NCBI GenBank assembly: GCA_016778985.1
Contig: JADHOM010000016.1
Coordinates: 1-42,666, forward strand
Source of the DNA: Alphaproteobacteria bacterium
Lineage (GTDB): Bacteria; Pseudomonadota; Alphaproteobacteria; Puniceispirillales; UBA1172
Direction of reading: 5' to 3'
Length of the DNA: 42,666 nucleotides
The notes beneath the pieces were generated by a model. The model was not told the DNA's origin and ran no database searches. It saw only the letters and a list, made by a program, of their open reading frames with translations. The position numbers were made by a program, and so were the translations under genes. How positions within the stretch are numbered: the first letter of the stretch is position 1; each line of letters opens with the position of its first letter. Of the stretch, positions 24,336 through 33,487 are shown one piece after another.

Positions 24336-25415
24336 CTATTTACCTTGAGCTTGACTATCTTGTATCAGCATACCGGGCAAATCCCCTGCCAAGGCGCGCG
24401 CTGCCACATGATCAACAAAGCTGCTGACAAGGCGTGGCGGCTTATCCAAAAACTTATGCGCAAGGCCAAGCAACATCGGTTTATGATCACCTTCTAAGGG
24501 CAAGAACACCAATGGCTTACCATCAGGTGCCACCGCCGCACGTGTCCGAATATTGATCAGACCATAGCCAAAGCCATTAGCAACAAGGCTCCGCATAACA
24601 GAAAGCTCTTTGGTGCGGTCGGCAATTTTGGGGCTTAATCCCTGACGGTGAAACATCGATAAAAAATAGTCACCACTTAATGGTAAATCCAGCAACACCA
24701 TTGGCATATCAACCAATTCAGCTAGCGATATCGATTGCTGGTCGGCCAATGGATGATCAGAGCCAAGCAAAACATACGGCGGCAAGGTCGCAACACTGGA
24801 AAATGCCGTATCTGTCCCTATCCCTAGATTATAAGTCACCGCGACATCTATTTCTGACCGATCAAGCATGGCTAGCAGATCGGCTTGATGCGCTTCATAA
24901 AGCATAATCTGCGCCTCTGGGTAGGCTTGCTCAAAACTGCGTCTGATATTGGCGCTGAGGATGGGGGCAATGGTGATCAGGCAGCCGATCTTTAGTGTCC
25001 CCCGTACATGATCTTGCAAATCTTCGGCGATAGACCCAAGATTCTGCACCCAGTTAAGAATTCCCTTAGCTTCTTCGACCAGTCGCCTGCCACTAGTCGT
25101 TACTGTCAAGCCACGCGCATGGCGGCGAACAAACATCTGAACATTAAGGTCTTGTTCTAGTTGTGAAATGGCAGCAGATATAGATGGTGATGAGACATTA
25201 AGATGTACTGACGCGGCGGTAATGCTTCCTAATTCTCCGACCGCAACCAAATATTCTAGCTGGCGGATGGTAATGCGTTGATTGGTGATCCGCCCTGATC
25301 CACGCCCTGATCCACGCCCTGATCCACGCCCTGATCCACGCCCTGATTCACGCCCTGATCCATGAGCTAGTCCAAGAGCTGAATTGGGCGATGAATTGGG
25401 TCTCGCCTTGCTCAA
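24336..25415 (-). CDS. LysR-type transcriptional regulator with a GSGR-repeat N-terminal extension
   Basis: A 359-residue LysR regulator. The winged HTH is in TIRQLEYLVAVGELGSITAA and the following SISAAISQLEQDL; the C-terminal part is the periplasmic-binding-like effector domain (ILSANIRRSFEQAYPEAQI onward). Normal LysR proteins begin at about the QLEYL strand, but here 45 residues precede it, including a GSGR tetrapeptide repeat (residues 19-42) encoded by a 12-bp tandem array. The only canonical start upstream of the HTH is a TTG at 25415, since a stop lies just before it; that TTG overlaps the aldehyde dehydrogenase stop. It is the last gene of the HpaB operon and probably controls it. 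Confidence 0.85.
   Translation of the reverse strand: MSKARPNSSPNSALGLAHGSGRESGRGSGRGSGRGSGRGSGRITNQRITIRQLEYLVAVGELGSITAASVHLNVSSPSISAAISQLEQDLNVQMFVRRHARGLTVTTSGRRLVEEAKGILNWVQNLGSIAEDLQDHVRGTLKIGCLITIAPILSANIRRSFEQAYPEAQIMLYEAHQADLLAMLDRSEIDVAVTYNLGIGTDTAFSSVATLPPYVLLGSDHPLADQQSISLAELVDMPMVLLDLPLSGDYFLSMFHRQGLSPKIADRTKELSVMRSLVANGFGYGLINIRTRAAVAPDGKPLVFLPLEGDHKPMLLGLAHKFLDKPPRLVSSFVDHVAARALAGDLPGMLIQDSQAQGK
25287..25380. repeat. 12-bp tandem repeat inside the LysR gene
   Basis: A partial unit at 25287-25296, then seven units of 12 bp. Four are identical (GATCCACGCCCT at 25297-25344), one has a single change (25345-25356), and two have diverged (25357-25380). The unit is a multiple of three, so copy changes keep the reading frame and simply lengthen or shorten the Gly-Ser-Gly-Arg stretch of the regulator. 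Confidence 0.9.
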
Positions 25416-26917
25416 TATTTAATCCATGTGGTTTTAAGCGCGGTATATTTATCAAGCGCGTGGAGCGATAAATCGCGCCCATATCCGGATTGCTTAAAGC
25501 CGCCAAACGGCGTCATTGGGCTTAACGCATCAACCGTATTAACAGAAACCGTTCCTGCATGAAGCCGCTTTGAAAGACGATGTGCGCGTGACAGACTGCC
25601 TGTCCAGAGAGAGGCGGCAAGACCATAAATGCTGTCATTAGCCATAGCCAAGGCCTCGTCTTCGCTATCAAATGGAATAACCGATAGGACAGGGCCAAAT
25701 ATTTCTTCTTTAGCGATTAGGCTATCGGGCGGCACATCATTAAATATCGTTGGCTGAACAAAATATCCCTTACCATTGAGTTGCACCGCTTCACCGCCGA
25801 CAACACAATCGGCATAGGTTTTGCCGTCCTCAATCATCGCCATAATGCGCTGATGCTGCTCTTTGCTAACAATCGCCCCCATTTTCGCCGCAGGGTTTAG
25901 CGGATCATCAGGTTGATGGGCATGCGCTTGCGTAATCATGCGGTCGAGAAACTCTTGATGAATTGACCGCTCAACCAACAGCCGTGAATTGGCAGAGCAC
26001 ACCTCACCCTGATTGAAAAAGATACCAAACGCCGCCATTGCTGCGGCGGCATCTAAATCATCCGTATCGGCAAAAATCAGGTTAGGGCTTTTGCCGCCAG
26101 TTTCGAGCCAAACTTGCTTCATATTGGATTGGCCAGCATATTGCTGAAACATTTTTCCAACCGGAGTTGAGCCAGTAAATGCCAGACAATCGACATCATT
26201 ATGAATCCCTAATGCCTTGCCTGCGGTTTCGCCATATCCTGTCACCACATTAAACACACCTTCGGGCAGACCAGCTTCCATAGCTAATTCAGCCAGACGG
26301 AGCGCCGAAAGCGGTGATTGCTCTGCCGGTTTCAAGACAACAGAATTACCTGCCGCTAACGCTGCCGCGGCTTTCCATGTTGCCATATCCAGCGGAAAGT
26401 TCCACGGCACCACTGCACCAACAACGCCAAGCGGTTCTTTGGTGATAAGGGCTAGGTTACCTGCACCAGTCGGCGCAATCTCATCATAGATTTTGTCAAT
26501 AGCCTCAGCATACCATTGAAAAAATGCCGCTGATCCGGGCACATCCACCGCCGCCGCATCTTCCACCAGCTTGCCCATATCCATACTATCAAGGAGCGCT
26601 AGTTCTTCCAGATTATCTCTGATCAGATCAGCGAGTTTGAGCAACACAGCCTTGCGGTTTTGCGGCGTTTCTTGTGACCAGACGCCCTTATCAAAAGCCG
26701 TCCGAGCTGCCATAACTGCACGATCAATATCGGCGCTATCGCCCTCAGCAACCTCAGCCAAGATGGCATTATTAGCAGGGTTCATAGAGGCAAAACATTT
26801 GCCAGAAGCGGCATCCTCAAAGCGGCCATTAATAAAAAGCTGATGCCGCGGCCTTAGCTGGTCAGCCAAGTTCTGCCATTCTTGATAACTATGAAAAGAT
26901 GTAGATGCTCCAGACAT
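25412..26917 (-). CDS. NAD(P)-dependent aldehyde dehydrogenase, PuuC-like
   Basis: Oxidises an aldehyde to a carboxylate in the cytosol. The 501 residues include Asn173 (PWNFP), general base Glu272 (WLETGGKSP) and the nucleophile Cys307 (NQGEVCSANS). The segments WYAEAIDKIYDEIAPTG and FADTDDLDAAAAMAAFGI are close to gamma-glutamyl-gamma-aminobutyraldehyde dehydrogenase PuuC, which acts in putrescine breakdown. The gene is third in the HpaB operon but is only a few kb from the polyamine locus, so it could oxidise an amine-derived aldehyde as well. AGGGGGG precedes the ATG. Confidence 0.9.
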   Translation of the reverse strand: MSGASTSFHSYQEWQNLADQLRPRHQLFINGRFEDAASGKCFASMNPANNAILAEVAEGDSADIDRAVMAARTAFDKGVWSQETPQNRKAVLLKLADLIRDNLEELALLDSMDMGKLVEDAAAVDVPGSAAFFQWYAEAIDKIYDEIAPTGAGNLALITKEPLGVVGAVVPWNFPLDMATWKAAAALAAGNSVVLKPAEQSPLSALRLAELAMEAGLPEGVFNVVTGYGETAGKALGIHNDVDCLAFTGSTPVGKMFQQYAGQSNMKQVWLETGGKSPNLIFADTDDLDAAAAMAAFGIFFNQGEVCSANSRLLVERSIHQEFLDRMITQAHAHQPDDPLNPAAKMGAIVSKEQHQRIMAMIEDGKTYADCVVGGEAVQLNGKGYFVQPTIFNDVPPDSLIAKEEIFGPVLSVIPFDSEDEALAMANDSIYGLAASLWTGSLSRAHRLSKRLHAGTVSVNTVDALSPMTPFGGFKQSGYGRDLSLHALDKYTALKTTWIKY

Positions 26918-26950
26918 ATGCCCCCCTAATTGACGGCGTCATGGATAGGC

Positions 26951-27448
26951 TCAGGCGATACCCTGAAACCGCCCATAGCTCCGCTTAGAATAAACTAATG
27001 CATCACCTTCTGAAGGGTGATGAATACTAACAACGCCGCCGATAAAGATATAATGTGTTCCAACACGCTCGACTTGATAGAGATTGCAATCAAATGACAC
27101 TAAGGCATCACTTAAGATTGGCACACCGGTTTTTAATTTATGCCAATTAAGATGACTAAACTTACTTTCAGCTTCTGACAGGCGGCCAGCAAAAACATCA
27201 GAAATATGCGACTGATCTGATCGCAGCATGTTCACAGCAAAGGCTTTATTTTCCATAATCGCATCCGCCGCAGAGCTAAGATGATGGATGCAGACAAGCA
27301 AGGTAGGATCATCCATATCCGCAGAAACGGAGGACATCGCAGATACAGTGACACCATGTTGACCGGCCGTGCCGTCTGTTGTCACCACATAGACCGTGGT
27401 TCCTGCTGCCGACATCGCCTTGATAAACTGGTCGCGTATTTCGTCCAT
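26951..27448 (-). CDS. Flavin reductase (HpaC-like)
   Basis: A 165-residue flavin reductase domain protein that would supply reduced flavin to the HpaB-type monooxygenase immediately upstream. Seen: TTVYVVTTDGTAGQHGVTVS at the N-terminus, then SSVSADMDDPTLLVCI, FAVNMLRSDQ (the flavin-binding SxxP-like loop region) and the C-terminal HYIFIGGVV. The length is standard. It lies 46 bases after hpaB and 33 before the aldehyde dehydrogenase. Confidence 0.88.
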   Translation of the reverse strand: MDEIRDQFIKAMSAAGTTVYVVTTDGTAGQHGVTVSAMSSVSADMDDPTLLVCIHHLSSAADAIMENKAFAVNMLRSDQSHISDVFAGRLSEAESKFSHLNWHKLKTGVPILSDALVSFDCNLYQVERVGTHYIFIGGVVSIHHPSEGDALVYSKRSYGRFQGIA

Positions 27449-27494
27449 ATGTATATTCCCAATATATACCCCATAATCCAGGGTAGCAGACGTC

Positions 27495-29030
27495 CTATTC
27501 TGCGGCTAAATCTTTGTTGTCATCAAACCATTGTCTGACCGCTCTGTCACCTTTTTTCCCTTCGCTCCCATCAAGCACACGATCGGATAAATCGGCACCT
27601 TCTTTAACAAAGTTAAGCGCGCCATCCCATTCATAATTACGATATACCGCCCCAAGATGCGCGGTTGGCGGGCTTTGCGCGAAGAGCTGAAAGGTCAGCC
27701 GGTGGCCAGCATAATCGGAGTTAAGCAAATCACGCGCATAGGCTAGTAACTTGCGGCGGTCCTCAGCTAGCCATTTATCATTAATGGTGTAAAACTTTTC
27801 CATCCAGGGCCGCGTTGCTTCAGCCTCGAATGAGGCGACATTAGGCGTCACACAAATCTGACCGCCACATAACTCACGCGTCAAATGCATCATCGTTGGC
27901 AGGTTAGACATGGCATGATAACGGCCAGTCATCAACAACGACTGATTAGGCATCAGCAAGCCGGCAGGTGACGTTTCGCCCAAGGCAATAGCCGCCGTCA
28001 AATGCGCGTTAATGCCCTCACGCCAGACCGCAAGTTGCGAAAGCTTTTCCTGAACCGCAGGGATTTTTTCAAGCCCTGTCTGGCGGATATTGAATAACGC
28101 CGTGCCAATCATCTGATCCGCTTGCTTTAATGTCCGCTGAACAAAGGCAAACGCCGAATAGCGATGCAAGGTTGCACGAATAAATGTTGCGGCTTTGGTG
28201 TGGCGATAGAACAGCACATTTTCCCATGGCACAAGGACGTTATCAAAAATGACTAAGGTATCGACCTCATCAAACTTATTCGATAGCGGATAATCACGGT
28301 GATCAGATCGTGGGCAACCGCCGCGCGCACCGGCAAACCCTGTCCGGCAAATAAACTTCAAGTTAGGTGAGTTCAGGTCACAGATAAAGCCAAGCGCATA
28401 ATCCGACAGTTTGCTATCACCCCAATTGGCGATTGTCGGCTTAGTGAAAGCCTGATTAGCATAGGCGGCGGCGGTTTCATATTTGGCGCCTCTAACAACA
28501 ATACCCTCATCGGTTTCTTTAACCACATGGAGCAACATATCAGGGTCTTGATCTTGTGGTGCTAGTGATCGGTCGCCCTTTGGGTCGGTATTGGCCGACA
28601 CATGAAACGGATCATTCTTAAGCACTTTGAAGATATGATTTTCAATATTTTTGGAAAATTGTGGGTCAACTTCGTTTAAAACATCCTGACCATCATAAAG
28701 CGACCACATCTCACCAACGGTTTCATCACCGACACGCGTCACCACGCCGCCGACATCCTCAAGCACAGCATCAGTCGCCCGACGCTTTGCCCACCAGTCA
28801 TCTTGTGTAAAAGGCAGGGCATTGCCAATAGCATTAATCTCACCCTGATCTTCGACTGTCATGACGTCCTTAGTGGCTGGATCATGCGCCATGTCATAAA
28901 TGCGGGCACGAATATCAATTAAGGGTTTGAACATAGGATGCGCCGTGACGTCTTTAACGCGCTGGCCATCCATATAAACCTCACGATTGTCGCGGATGGA
29001 ATCTTTATATTCTTCGCCAGTTCTAATCAT
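27495..29030 (-). CDS. hpaB: 4-hydroxyphenylacetate 3-monooxygenase family oxygenase (HpaB-like)
   Basis: The FADH2-using oxygenase component of a two-component monooxygenase, 511 residues. N-terminal domain: MIRTGEEYKDSIRDNREVYM; middle: TQDDWWAKRRATDAVL and DYPLSNKFDEVDTLVIFDNV; C-terminal: RELCGGQICVTPNVASFE. Known family members ortho-hydroxylate phenols such as 4-hydroxyphenylacetate. No catechol ring-cleavage enzyme is nearby, so the substrate may not be a simple phenol, or the later steps may be elsewhere. GAGGA precedes the ATG. It is the first gene of the four-gene minus-strand operon. Confidence 0.87.
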   Translation of the reverse strand: MIRTGEEYKDSIRDNREVYMDGQRVKDVTAHPMFKPLIDIRARIYDMAHDPATKDVMTVEDQGEINAIGNALPFTQDDWWAKRRATDAVLEDVGGVVTRVGDETVGEMWSLYDGQDVLNEVDPQFSKNIENHIFKVLKNDPFHVSANTDPKGDRSLAPQDQDPDMLLHVVKETDEGIVVRGAKYETAAAYANQAFTKPTIANWGDSKLSDYALGFICDLNSPNLKFICRTGFAGARGGCPRSDHRDYPLSNKFDEVDTLVIFDNVLVPWENVLFYRHTKAATFIRATLHRYSAFAFVQRTLKQADQMIGTALFNIRQTGLEKIPAVQEKLSQLAVWREGINAHLTAAIALGETSPAGLLMPNQSLLMTGRYHAMSNLPTMMHLTRELCGGQICVTPNVASFEAEATRPWMEKFYTINDKWLAEDRRKLLAYARDLLNSDYAGHRLTFQLFAQSPPTAHLGAVYRNYEWDGALNFVKEGADLSDRVLDGSEGKKGDRAVRQWFDDNKDLAAE

Positions 29031-29112
29031 GATGAAATCCTCATAAAATGCTTAATAATATGATTTGATAAACTTATGACAAATTAGACAAGCATCATTA
29101 TTCAATTCATTG

Positions 29113-29129
29113 ATTAGGATAAACCTAAT
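29113..29129. promoter_or_regulatory. Candidate LysR-type binding site upstream of hpaB
   Basis: An inverted repeat ATTAGG-ATAAA-CCTAAT that contains the T-N11-A pattern of LysR boxes. It lies 83-99 bases upstream of the hpaB start, where a LysR activator would be expected to bind, and a LysR gene is the last gene of that operon. This is a sequence-pattern inference. Confidence 0.45.
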
Positions 29130-29214
29130 TTACTTTGAATGAAAGTAGTTTTGAATGAGGATAGGATTTATCGAGAACTATCTTGCCATGACCAATACAT
29201 TTATGCACCATACA

Positions 29215-29275
29215 CCGATAGTCTGGGTACCGATAGCCTGGGTACCGATAATATGGGTATCGATAATCTGGGGTA
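29215..29275. repeat. 15-bp tandem repeat upstream of the polyamine transporter operon
   Basis: Four units: CCGATAGTCTGGGTA, CCGATAGCCTGGGTA, CCGATAATATGGGTA and the 16-base TCGATAATCTGGGGTA. The array ends 94 bases before the potA start. The unit shares the core TCTGGGT with the 13-bp arrays at 15231 and 38939. Confidence 0.85.
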
Positions 29276-29369
29276 ATCACGATCTGCTGATTAATCCGAC
29301 ATAGGGTTCATGAAAAGGACTAACAAAAGACTAAATAATAGACTAAACGAAAGTATATGGGGAATAGTG

Positions 29370-30527
29370 ATGGATAAAGCCAAGACAGCCAATAACAACA
29401 AAACACATGCCATTGACATCTTATCTGTTACGAAAATCTATCCGCATCGGACGCATCCGGTGACCGCACTAAACGACATCAGTTTTGCTATTGAGGATAA
29501 TGAGTTTTTTACCCTTTTGGGGCCGTCGGGTTGCGGCAAAACTACATTGCTCCGCATGATTGGCGGTTTTGAAGGGATTACCAAAGGCCAGATACAGCTC
29601 TATGGCGAAGATATCAGCACCTTACAGCCGAACCAACGGCCGATTAATACGGTGTTTCAGCAATATGCCCTGTTTCCGCATCTGACGGTTTTTGAAAATG
29701 TGGCTTTTGGGCTGAAACGCTTAGGCCGCGACCGCGCCTTTATTCAAAAGCAAACTGAGGCCATGCTTGAGCTTATCCGAATGGCAGACTTCGCGCATCG
29801 CAAACCTAATCAGCTCTCCGGCGGCCAGCAGCAACGTGTTGCCTTGGCACGCGCCCTCGCCCCTCAGCCCAAAGTCTTATTGCTGGATGAGCCACTATCA
29901 GCACTTGATCTTAAATTGCGGCAAGCCATGCGCGAAGAATTAAAAGATATTCAGAAGAAAACGGGGATCACCTTTATTTTTGTGACCCATGATCAAGAAG
30001 AAGCCTTGACCATGTCCGACCGCATTGCTGTCATGAGCAATGGTGAGGTTCAGCAGATTGGCACGGCAACAGATATCTATGATCATCCGATTAATCATTT
30101 TGTCGCAACCTTTATTGGCGAGGCCAATATCCTTAGTGCCAGCGTTACTAAAATAAATAAAAATAGCATCATGGCGACGCTTGCGGCGGGTGGCGGCAGT
30201 GTTGAGGTTGCAACTGACCTAGCCATGACAAAGGGCCAGAAAATCAGCCTTATGATCAGACCGGAACGTGTCAAGATTGGCAAAGCTAGCCGCGCTAAAT
30301 CGGCGCTTTCTGGTGTTGTTCAGTCGATTTCCTACCTTGGCACCGACACCCAGCTTCATGTCAGCCTTAATGCCAGACAGGAAACCGAGCTTAATACTGG
30401 CCAAAGTAATGGCGAGATAATTATTGCCAGACAACAAAACCATGGTGATGGCGGCTCACCGTTTCATAAAGGGGATGCGGTTAGCGTCACCATTGCTGAA
30501 AACGCACTTCGAATTTTACAAGACTAA
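29370..30527 (+). CDS. potA: Spermidine/putrescine ABC transporter ATP-binding protein (PotA-like)
   Basis: The ATPase of a polyamine importer, 385 residues from the ATG at 29370. I prefer this start because of the GGGGA ribosome site; the frame is open to 29310. Walker A GPSGCGKTTLL, Q-loop FQQYALFPHLTVFENV, signature LSGGQQQRVALAR, Walker B VLLLDEPLSALD and switch His VTHDQEE are all intact. The C-terminal 130 residues form the TOBE domain (MIRPERVKIG). It heads an operon with both permeases and the binding protein, which supports the polyamine assignment over other spermidine/iron-type ATPases. Confidence 0.92.
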   Translation: MDKAKTANNNKTHAIDILSVTKIYPHRTHPVTALNDISFAIEDNEFFTLLGPSGCGKTTLLRMIGGFEGITKGQIQLYGEDISTLQPNQRPINTVFQQYALFPHLTVFENVAFGLKRLGRDRAFIQKQTEAMLELIRMADFAHRKPNQLSGGQQQRVALARALAPQPKVLLLDEPLSALDLKLRQAMREELKDIQKKTGITFIFVTHDQEEALTMSDRIAVMSNGEVQQIGTATDIYDHPINHFVATFIGEANILSASVTKINKNSIMATLAAGGGSVEVATDLAMTKGQKISLMIRPERVKIGKASRAKSALSGVVQSISYLGTDTQLHVSLNARQETELNTGQSNGEIIIARQQNHGDGGSPFHKGDAVSVTIAENALRILQD

Positions 30528-30546
30528 TAGGAGCATAAGTAGAATA

Positions 30547-31488
30547 ATGGCAGGCATTATCAATCAAACCAGCAAGACGACAGATGGCGCGCAGACATCT
30601 ATTGTTGATGGCAAGCAACATATTCTACTGCTGCCAGCATGGTTGATCATTGGCGTATTGTTGGTCATCCCGGTAATTCTGATGCTTGTCTATTCCTTCT
30701 TGACCCAAGATTTTCGTGGTGGCGTAATATGGGAGTTTTCGCTAGAAGCCTATGATCAGTTTTTCTTTGATCGCGGGCTCTTTGGGGATGAGCCGCCAAG
30801 CATTGAGTGGACATATATCGGTATTTTCTGGCGGTCATTCCTGCAAGCGCTTTTTGCCATGATCTTTTGCTTTCTTATTGGCTTTCCGACAGCCTATTTC
30901 ATTGCTACACGAGCACCACAATCACGGTCATTCTGGCTCTTTCTAGTGACAATACCATATTGGGTAAATCTGCTAATCCGGACAGTTTCAATGAAGTTTC
31001 TGATCCGGGATAACGGCCCTATTAACACATGGCTGTTATCGGGTGGCATCATTGATGAGCCTATCAGCATGATCAACACCAATTTTGCTATCCAAATAGG
31101 CTTATTTTACTCATACCTGCCATTTATGGTTCTGCCCATTTATGCCTCGATAGAACGCTATAATTTTGCACTATCAGAAGCCGCGGCAGATTTGTATTCA
31201 AGTCGCTGGGTGACGCTTTTTAAGATTGTGATACCATCGGTAAAGCCCGGTATTATTGCCGGCTGTATATTGGTTTTCATCCCTAGCCTTGGGGCATTTC
31301 TTGCGCCTGACTTACTGGGCGGGGCTAAGAATTTCATGATCGGTTCACTGGTCGAAGAGCAATTTAAAGGCCAGGCTGGTGACTGGCCATTTGGCGCCGC
31401 CGTCTCAATGATCCTATTGTCGATCATTATGGTTATCTTGCTGTTTTATGCGCGCGCCCAGATCAGACAAAATGATGGAGGGCATTAA
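30547..31488 (+). CDS. potB: Polyamine ABC transporter permease (PotB-like)
   Basis: An inner-membrane permease of 313 residues from the ATG at 30547, with six predicted membrane segments (first: [20 protein letters not shown]). The EAA loop that contacts the ATPase is [20 protein letters not shown]. The frame extends upstream into potA, but 30547 lies 19 bases after the potA stop and has AGGAG upstream. The potC ATG follows its stop after a single base. Confidence 0.9.
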   Translation: MAGIINQTSKTTDGAQTSIVDGKQHILLLPAWLIIGVLLVIPVILMLVYSFLTQDFRGGVIWEFSLEAYDQFFFDRGLFGDEPPSIEWTYIGIFWRSFLQALFAMIFCFLIGFPTAYFIATRAPQSRSFWLFLVTIPYWVNLLIRTVSMKFLIRDNGPINTWLLSGGIIDEPISMINTNFAIQIGLFYSYLPFMVLPIYASIERYNFALSEAAADLYSSRWVTLFKIVIPSVKPGIIAGCILVFIPSLGAFLAPDLLGGAKNFMIGSLVEEQFKGQAGDWPFGAAVSMILLSIIMVILLFYARAQIRQNDGGH

Positions 31489-31489
31489 T

Positions 31490-32302
31490 ATGGCCAATAC
31501 CTCAGAACGTATCCGCTGGTATCCAGGCTTTAGAGAGATTGCTCTCATCTGCTTAGTGATCCTCTATGCGCCGCTGATTATCGTTATGATTTATTCATTT
31601 AATAACTCACCTTCTATTACTATTTGGAAAGGCTTTAGCTTTGTTTGGTATGAAGAGGTGTTTTTTGGCCCCGAGTCGGCGAAGTTCAAACAGGCGACAG
31701 TGAACTCCCTTATCATTGCCGTACTTGCCGCCATCACATCAACCACAATCGCTACCGCATCAGCTTTAGCTATGATACGTGGCCGCCGCTTTCGTGGACA
31801 GGCAATGACATTTGGGCTGATTAACTTACCGCTAATGGTGCCTGAAATTGTGACAGCAGTAGCAACGCTGATCTTTTTTGCCTCAATCGGTTTTGATCGT
31901 GGGATATTAAGTATTCTGCTTGCCCATATTGTCTTTTGCATCCCATTCGCCTATCTGCCGATAGCTGCGCGTCTGCAAGGTATTGCGAATGTCTATGAAC
32001 AAGTGGCGCGTGATCTTTATGCCACCCCCGGTCAAGCCTTTCGGTTAGTGTTGTTGCCGATGATGCTGCCAGGAATTCTATCAGGGTTCTTGCTGGCTTT
32101 TATTATTTCCCTTGATGATTTTATTATTACTAATTTTGTCAAAGGCGCAGGAGTTGAGACGCTACCAACAGCCATATTTGGCGCTATCAAACAGGGCATA
32201 AAGCCGAATATCATGGCAATCTCTACGCTGATGTTGGCGGCATCATTTATTCTTGTCTCAATTTCGTATTTCATCAGCCGCATAGGCAATCACGATAGAT
32301 AG
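31490..32302 (+). CDS. potC: Polyamine ABC transporter permease (PotC-like)
   Basis: The second permease, 270 residues from the ATG at 31490 (GGAGGG at good spacing; the open frame before it lies in potB). The first segment is [19 protein letters not shown], and the EAA-type loop reads [38 protein letters not shown] near the C-terminus is typical of PotC. Together with potB it forms the transmembrane channel. Confidence 0.92.
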   Translation: MANTSERIRWYPGFREIALICLVILYAPLIIVMIYSFNNSPSITIWKGFSFVWYEEVFFGPESAKFKQATVNSLIIAVLAAITSTTIATASALAMIRGRRFRGQAMTFGLINLPLMVPEIVTAVATLIFFASIGFDRGILSILLAHIVFCIPFAYLPIAARLQGIANVYEQVARDLYATPGQAFRLVLLPMMLPGILSGFLLAFIISLDDFIITNFVKGAGVETLPTAIFGAIKQGIKPNIMAISTLMLAASFILVSISYFISRIGNHDR

Positions 32303-32392
32303 GAAAATCCTAATCAATGATTAACTAAATTCTCTTTTTTCAAATCCAACAATTAGATACTCTATTCAAGACAATAAACGTAGGAGGAAAAA

Positions 32393-33427
32393 ATGCGTAA
32401 GTTTACAACGATGCTAGGAGCAGTAGCCCTTAGCATGTCTTTTGCACAGAGTGCAATGGCAGAAAAGCTAACGATATATCATTGGTTTGAGTATATCCCA
32501 CAAGAATTGCTGAATAAGTTTACCGCCGAAACAGGTATCGAAGTTGTCATGGATACCTATGATTCTAACGAAGCCTTGCTCGCCAACCTGAAAGCCACAG
32601 GCATGGGCAATTATGATGTTGCTGTACCAGGTGATTATATGGTCAATATCATGCGTGATGAGGGGATGCTTGATACCTTTACGCCATCTGAGCTAAGCAA
32701 CTTTAGTAATATTCAAGACCAGTGGCTGAATGTCAGCTTTGATATGGGTCGCCAGAACTCCGTTCCTTATCAGTGGGGTTCAACCAGTTTCATGGTTGAC
32801 CGTGAAGTCTATTCAGGGGACATCAGAACCGCTGATATCATCTTCAATCCACCTGCCGAATTAAAAGGCAAGATCAATATTCTGGACACCGCAGGGGAAA
32901 CGCTGGCCTTTGCTTCACTATATATGGGTATTCCACAATGCAGCAACGACAGAAGCGAGCTCAAAAAGCTGAGCGCTATGCTTCAGGAAGCAAAGGTAAA
33001 CTGGGCATCATTTAATTCAGATGGCGCCAAGGATGTTTTGGCATCTGGTGATGCCGCCGCCGGTATGATCTGGAATGGATTTGGTGCTAAAGCCAGAGCT
33101 GAACGGGCATCGCTCGAATATTCCTATCCAAAAGAAGGCTATCTTGTTTGGGCAGATAGTGTTGTTCTGTTAAAAGATGCGCCAAACCGTGATGCTGCAT
33201 TGAAGTTCATGGATTTCTTGCTTGAGCCAGAAAATGCTGCTGCTGTAACTAATTACGCGCGTTACACAGCTGGCGTTAAAGGCGTGGAAGAGTTTCTTGA
33301 CGCTGAACTAGTCACTTCACCAGAAAACAACCCACCAGCAGATGCTCCTGCTGGGACATTTGTTGAAGTCTGCGCTCCAGAAACCCAAGCGCTTTATGAT
33401 GCGATCTGGACACAGCTGAAAAAATAA
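32393..33427 (+). CDS. potD: Periplasmic spermidine/putrescine-binding protein (PotD-like)
   Basis: The receptor of the importer, 344 residues with a signal peptide cut after about residue 23 (SFAQSAMA). The mature start KLTIYHWFEYIP and GNYDVAVPGDYMVNIM match the PotD/PotF family, in which an acidic and aromatic pocket binds diamines. ALKFMDFLLEPENAAAVTNY is the usual C-terminal segment. A strong AGGAGG ribosome site precedes the ATG, and a stable hairpin follows the stop, both fitting higher expression than the permeases. Confidence 0.92.
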   Translation: MRKFTTMLGAVALSMSFAQSAMAEKLTIYHWFEYIPQELLNKFTAETGIEVVMDTYDSNEALLANLKATGMGNYDVAVPGDYMVNIMRDEGMLDTFTPSELSNFSNIQDQWLNVSFDMGRQNSVPYQWGSTSFMVDREVYSGDIRTADIIFNPPAELKGKINILDTAGETLAFASLYMGIPQCSNDRSELKKLSAMLQEAKVNWASFNSDGAKDVLASGDAAAGMIWNGFGAKARAERASLEYSYPKEGYLVWADSVVLLKDAPNRDAALKFMDFLLEPENAAAVTNYARYTAGVKGVEEFLDAELVTSPENNPPADAPAGTFVEVCAPETQALYDAIWTQLKK

Positions 33428-33436
33428 TCATAAGCC

Positions 33437-33460
33437 GGCCACGTCTCATCAGATGTGGCC
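33437..33460 (+). terminator. Stable hairpin after potD
   Basis: A 10-bp stem with one G-U pair, GGCCACGTCT (33437-33446) and AGATGTGGCC (33451-33460), closed by a CATC tetraloop, 9 bases after the potD stop. No good U-run follows, so partial termination or protection of the potD mRNA 3' end is more likely than full termination; the amidase and later genes continue in the same direction. Confidence 0.6.
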
Positions 33461-33487
33461 GCTTTGCTCCCGTTGATTGTATCGAAC

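Larger units (their letters stand above)
29031..29369. other. Intergenic region between divergent hpaB and potA operons
   Basis: A 339-base non-coding stretch that must hold both divergent promoters. It contains an inverted repeat ATTAGG-N5-CCTAAT at 29113-29129, two copies of TTTGAATGA at about 29135-29158, and a four-unit 15-bp tandem repeat at 29215-29275. A short in-frame extension of potA (from 29310) is possible but I think it is untranslated. I see no RNA gene in it. Confidence 0.6.
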
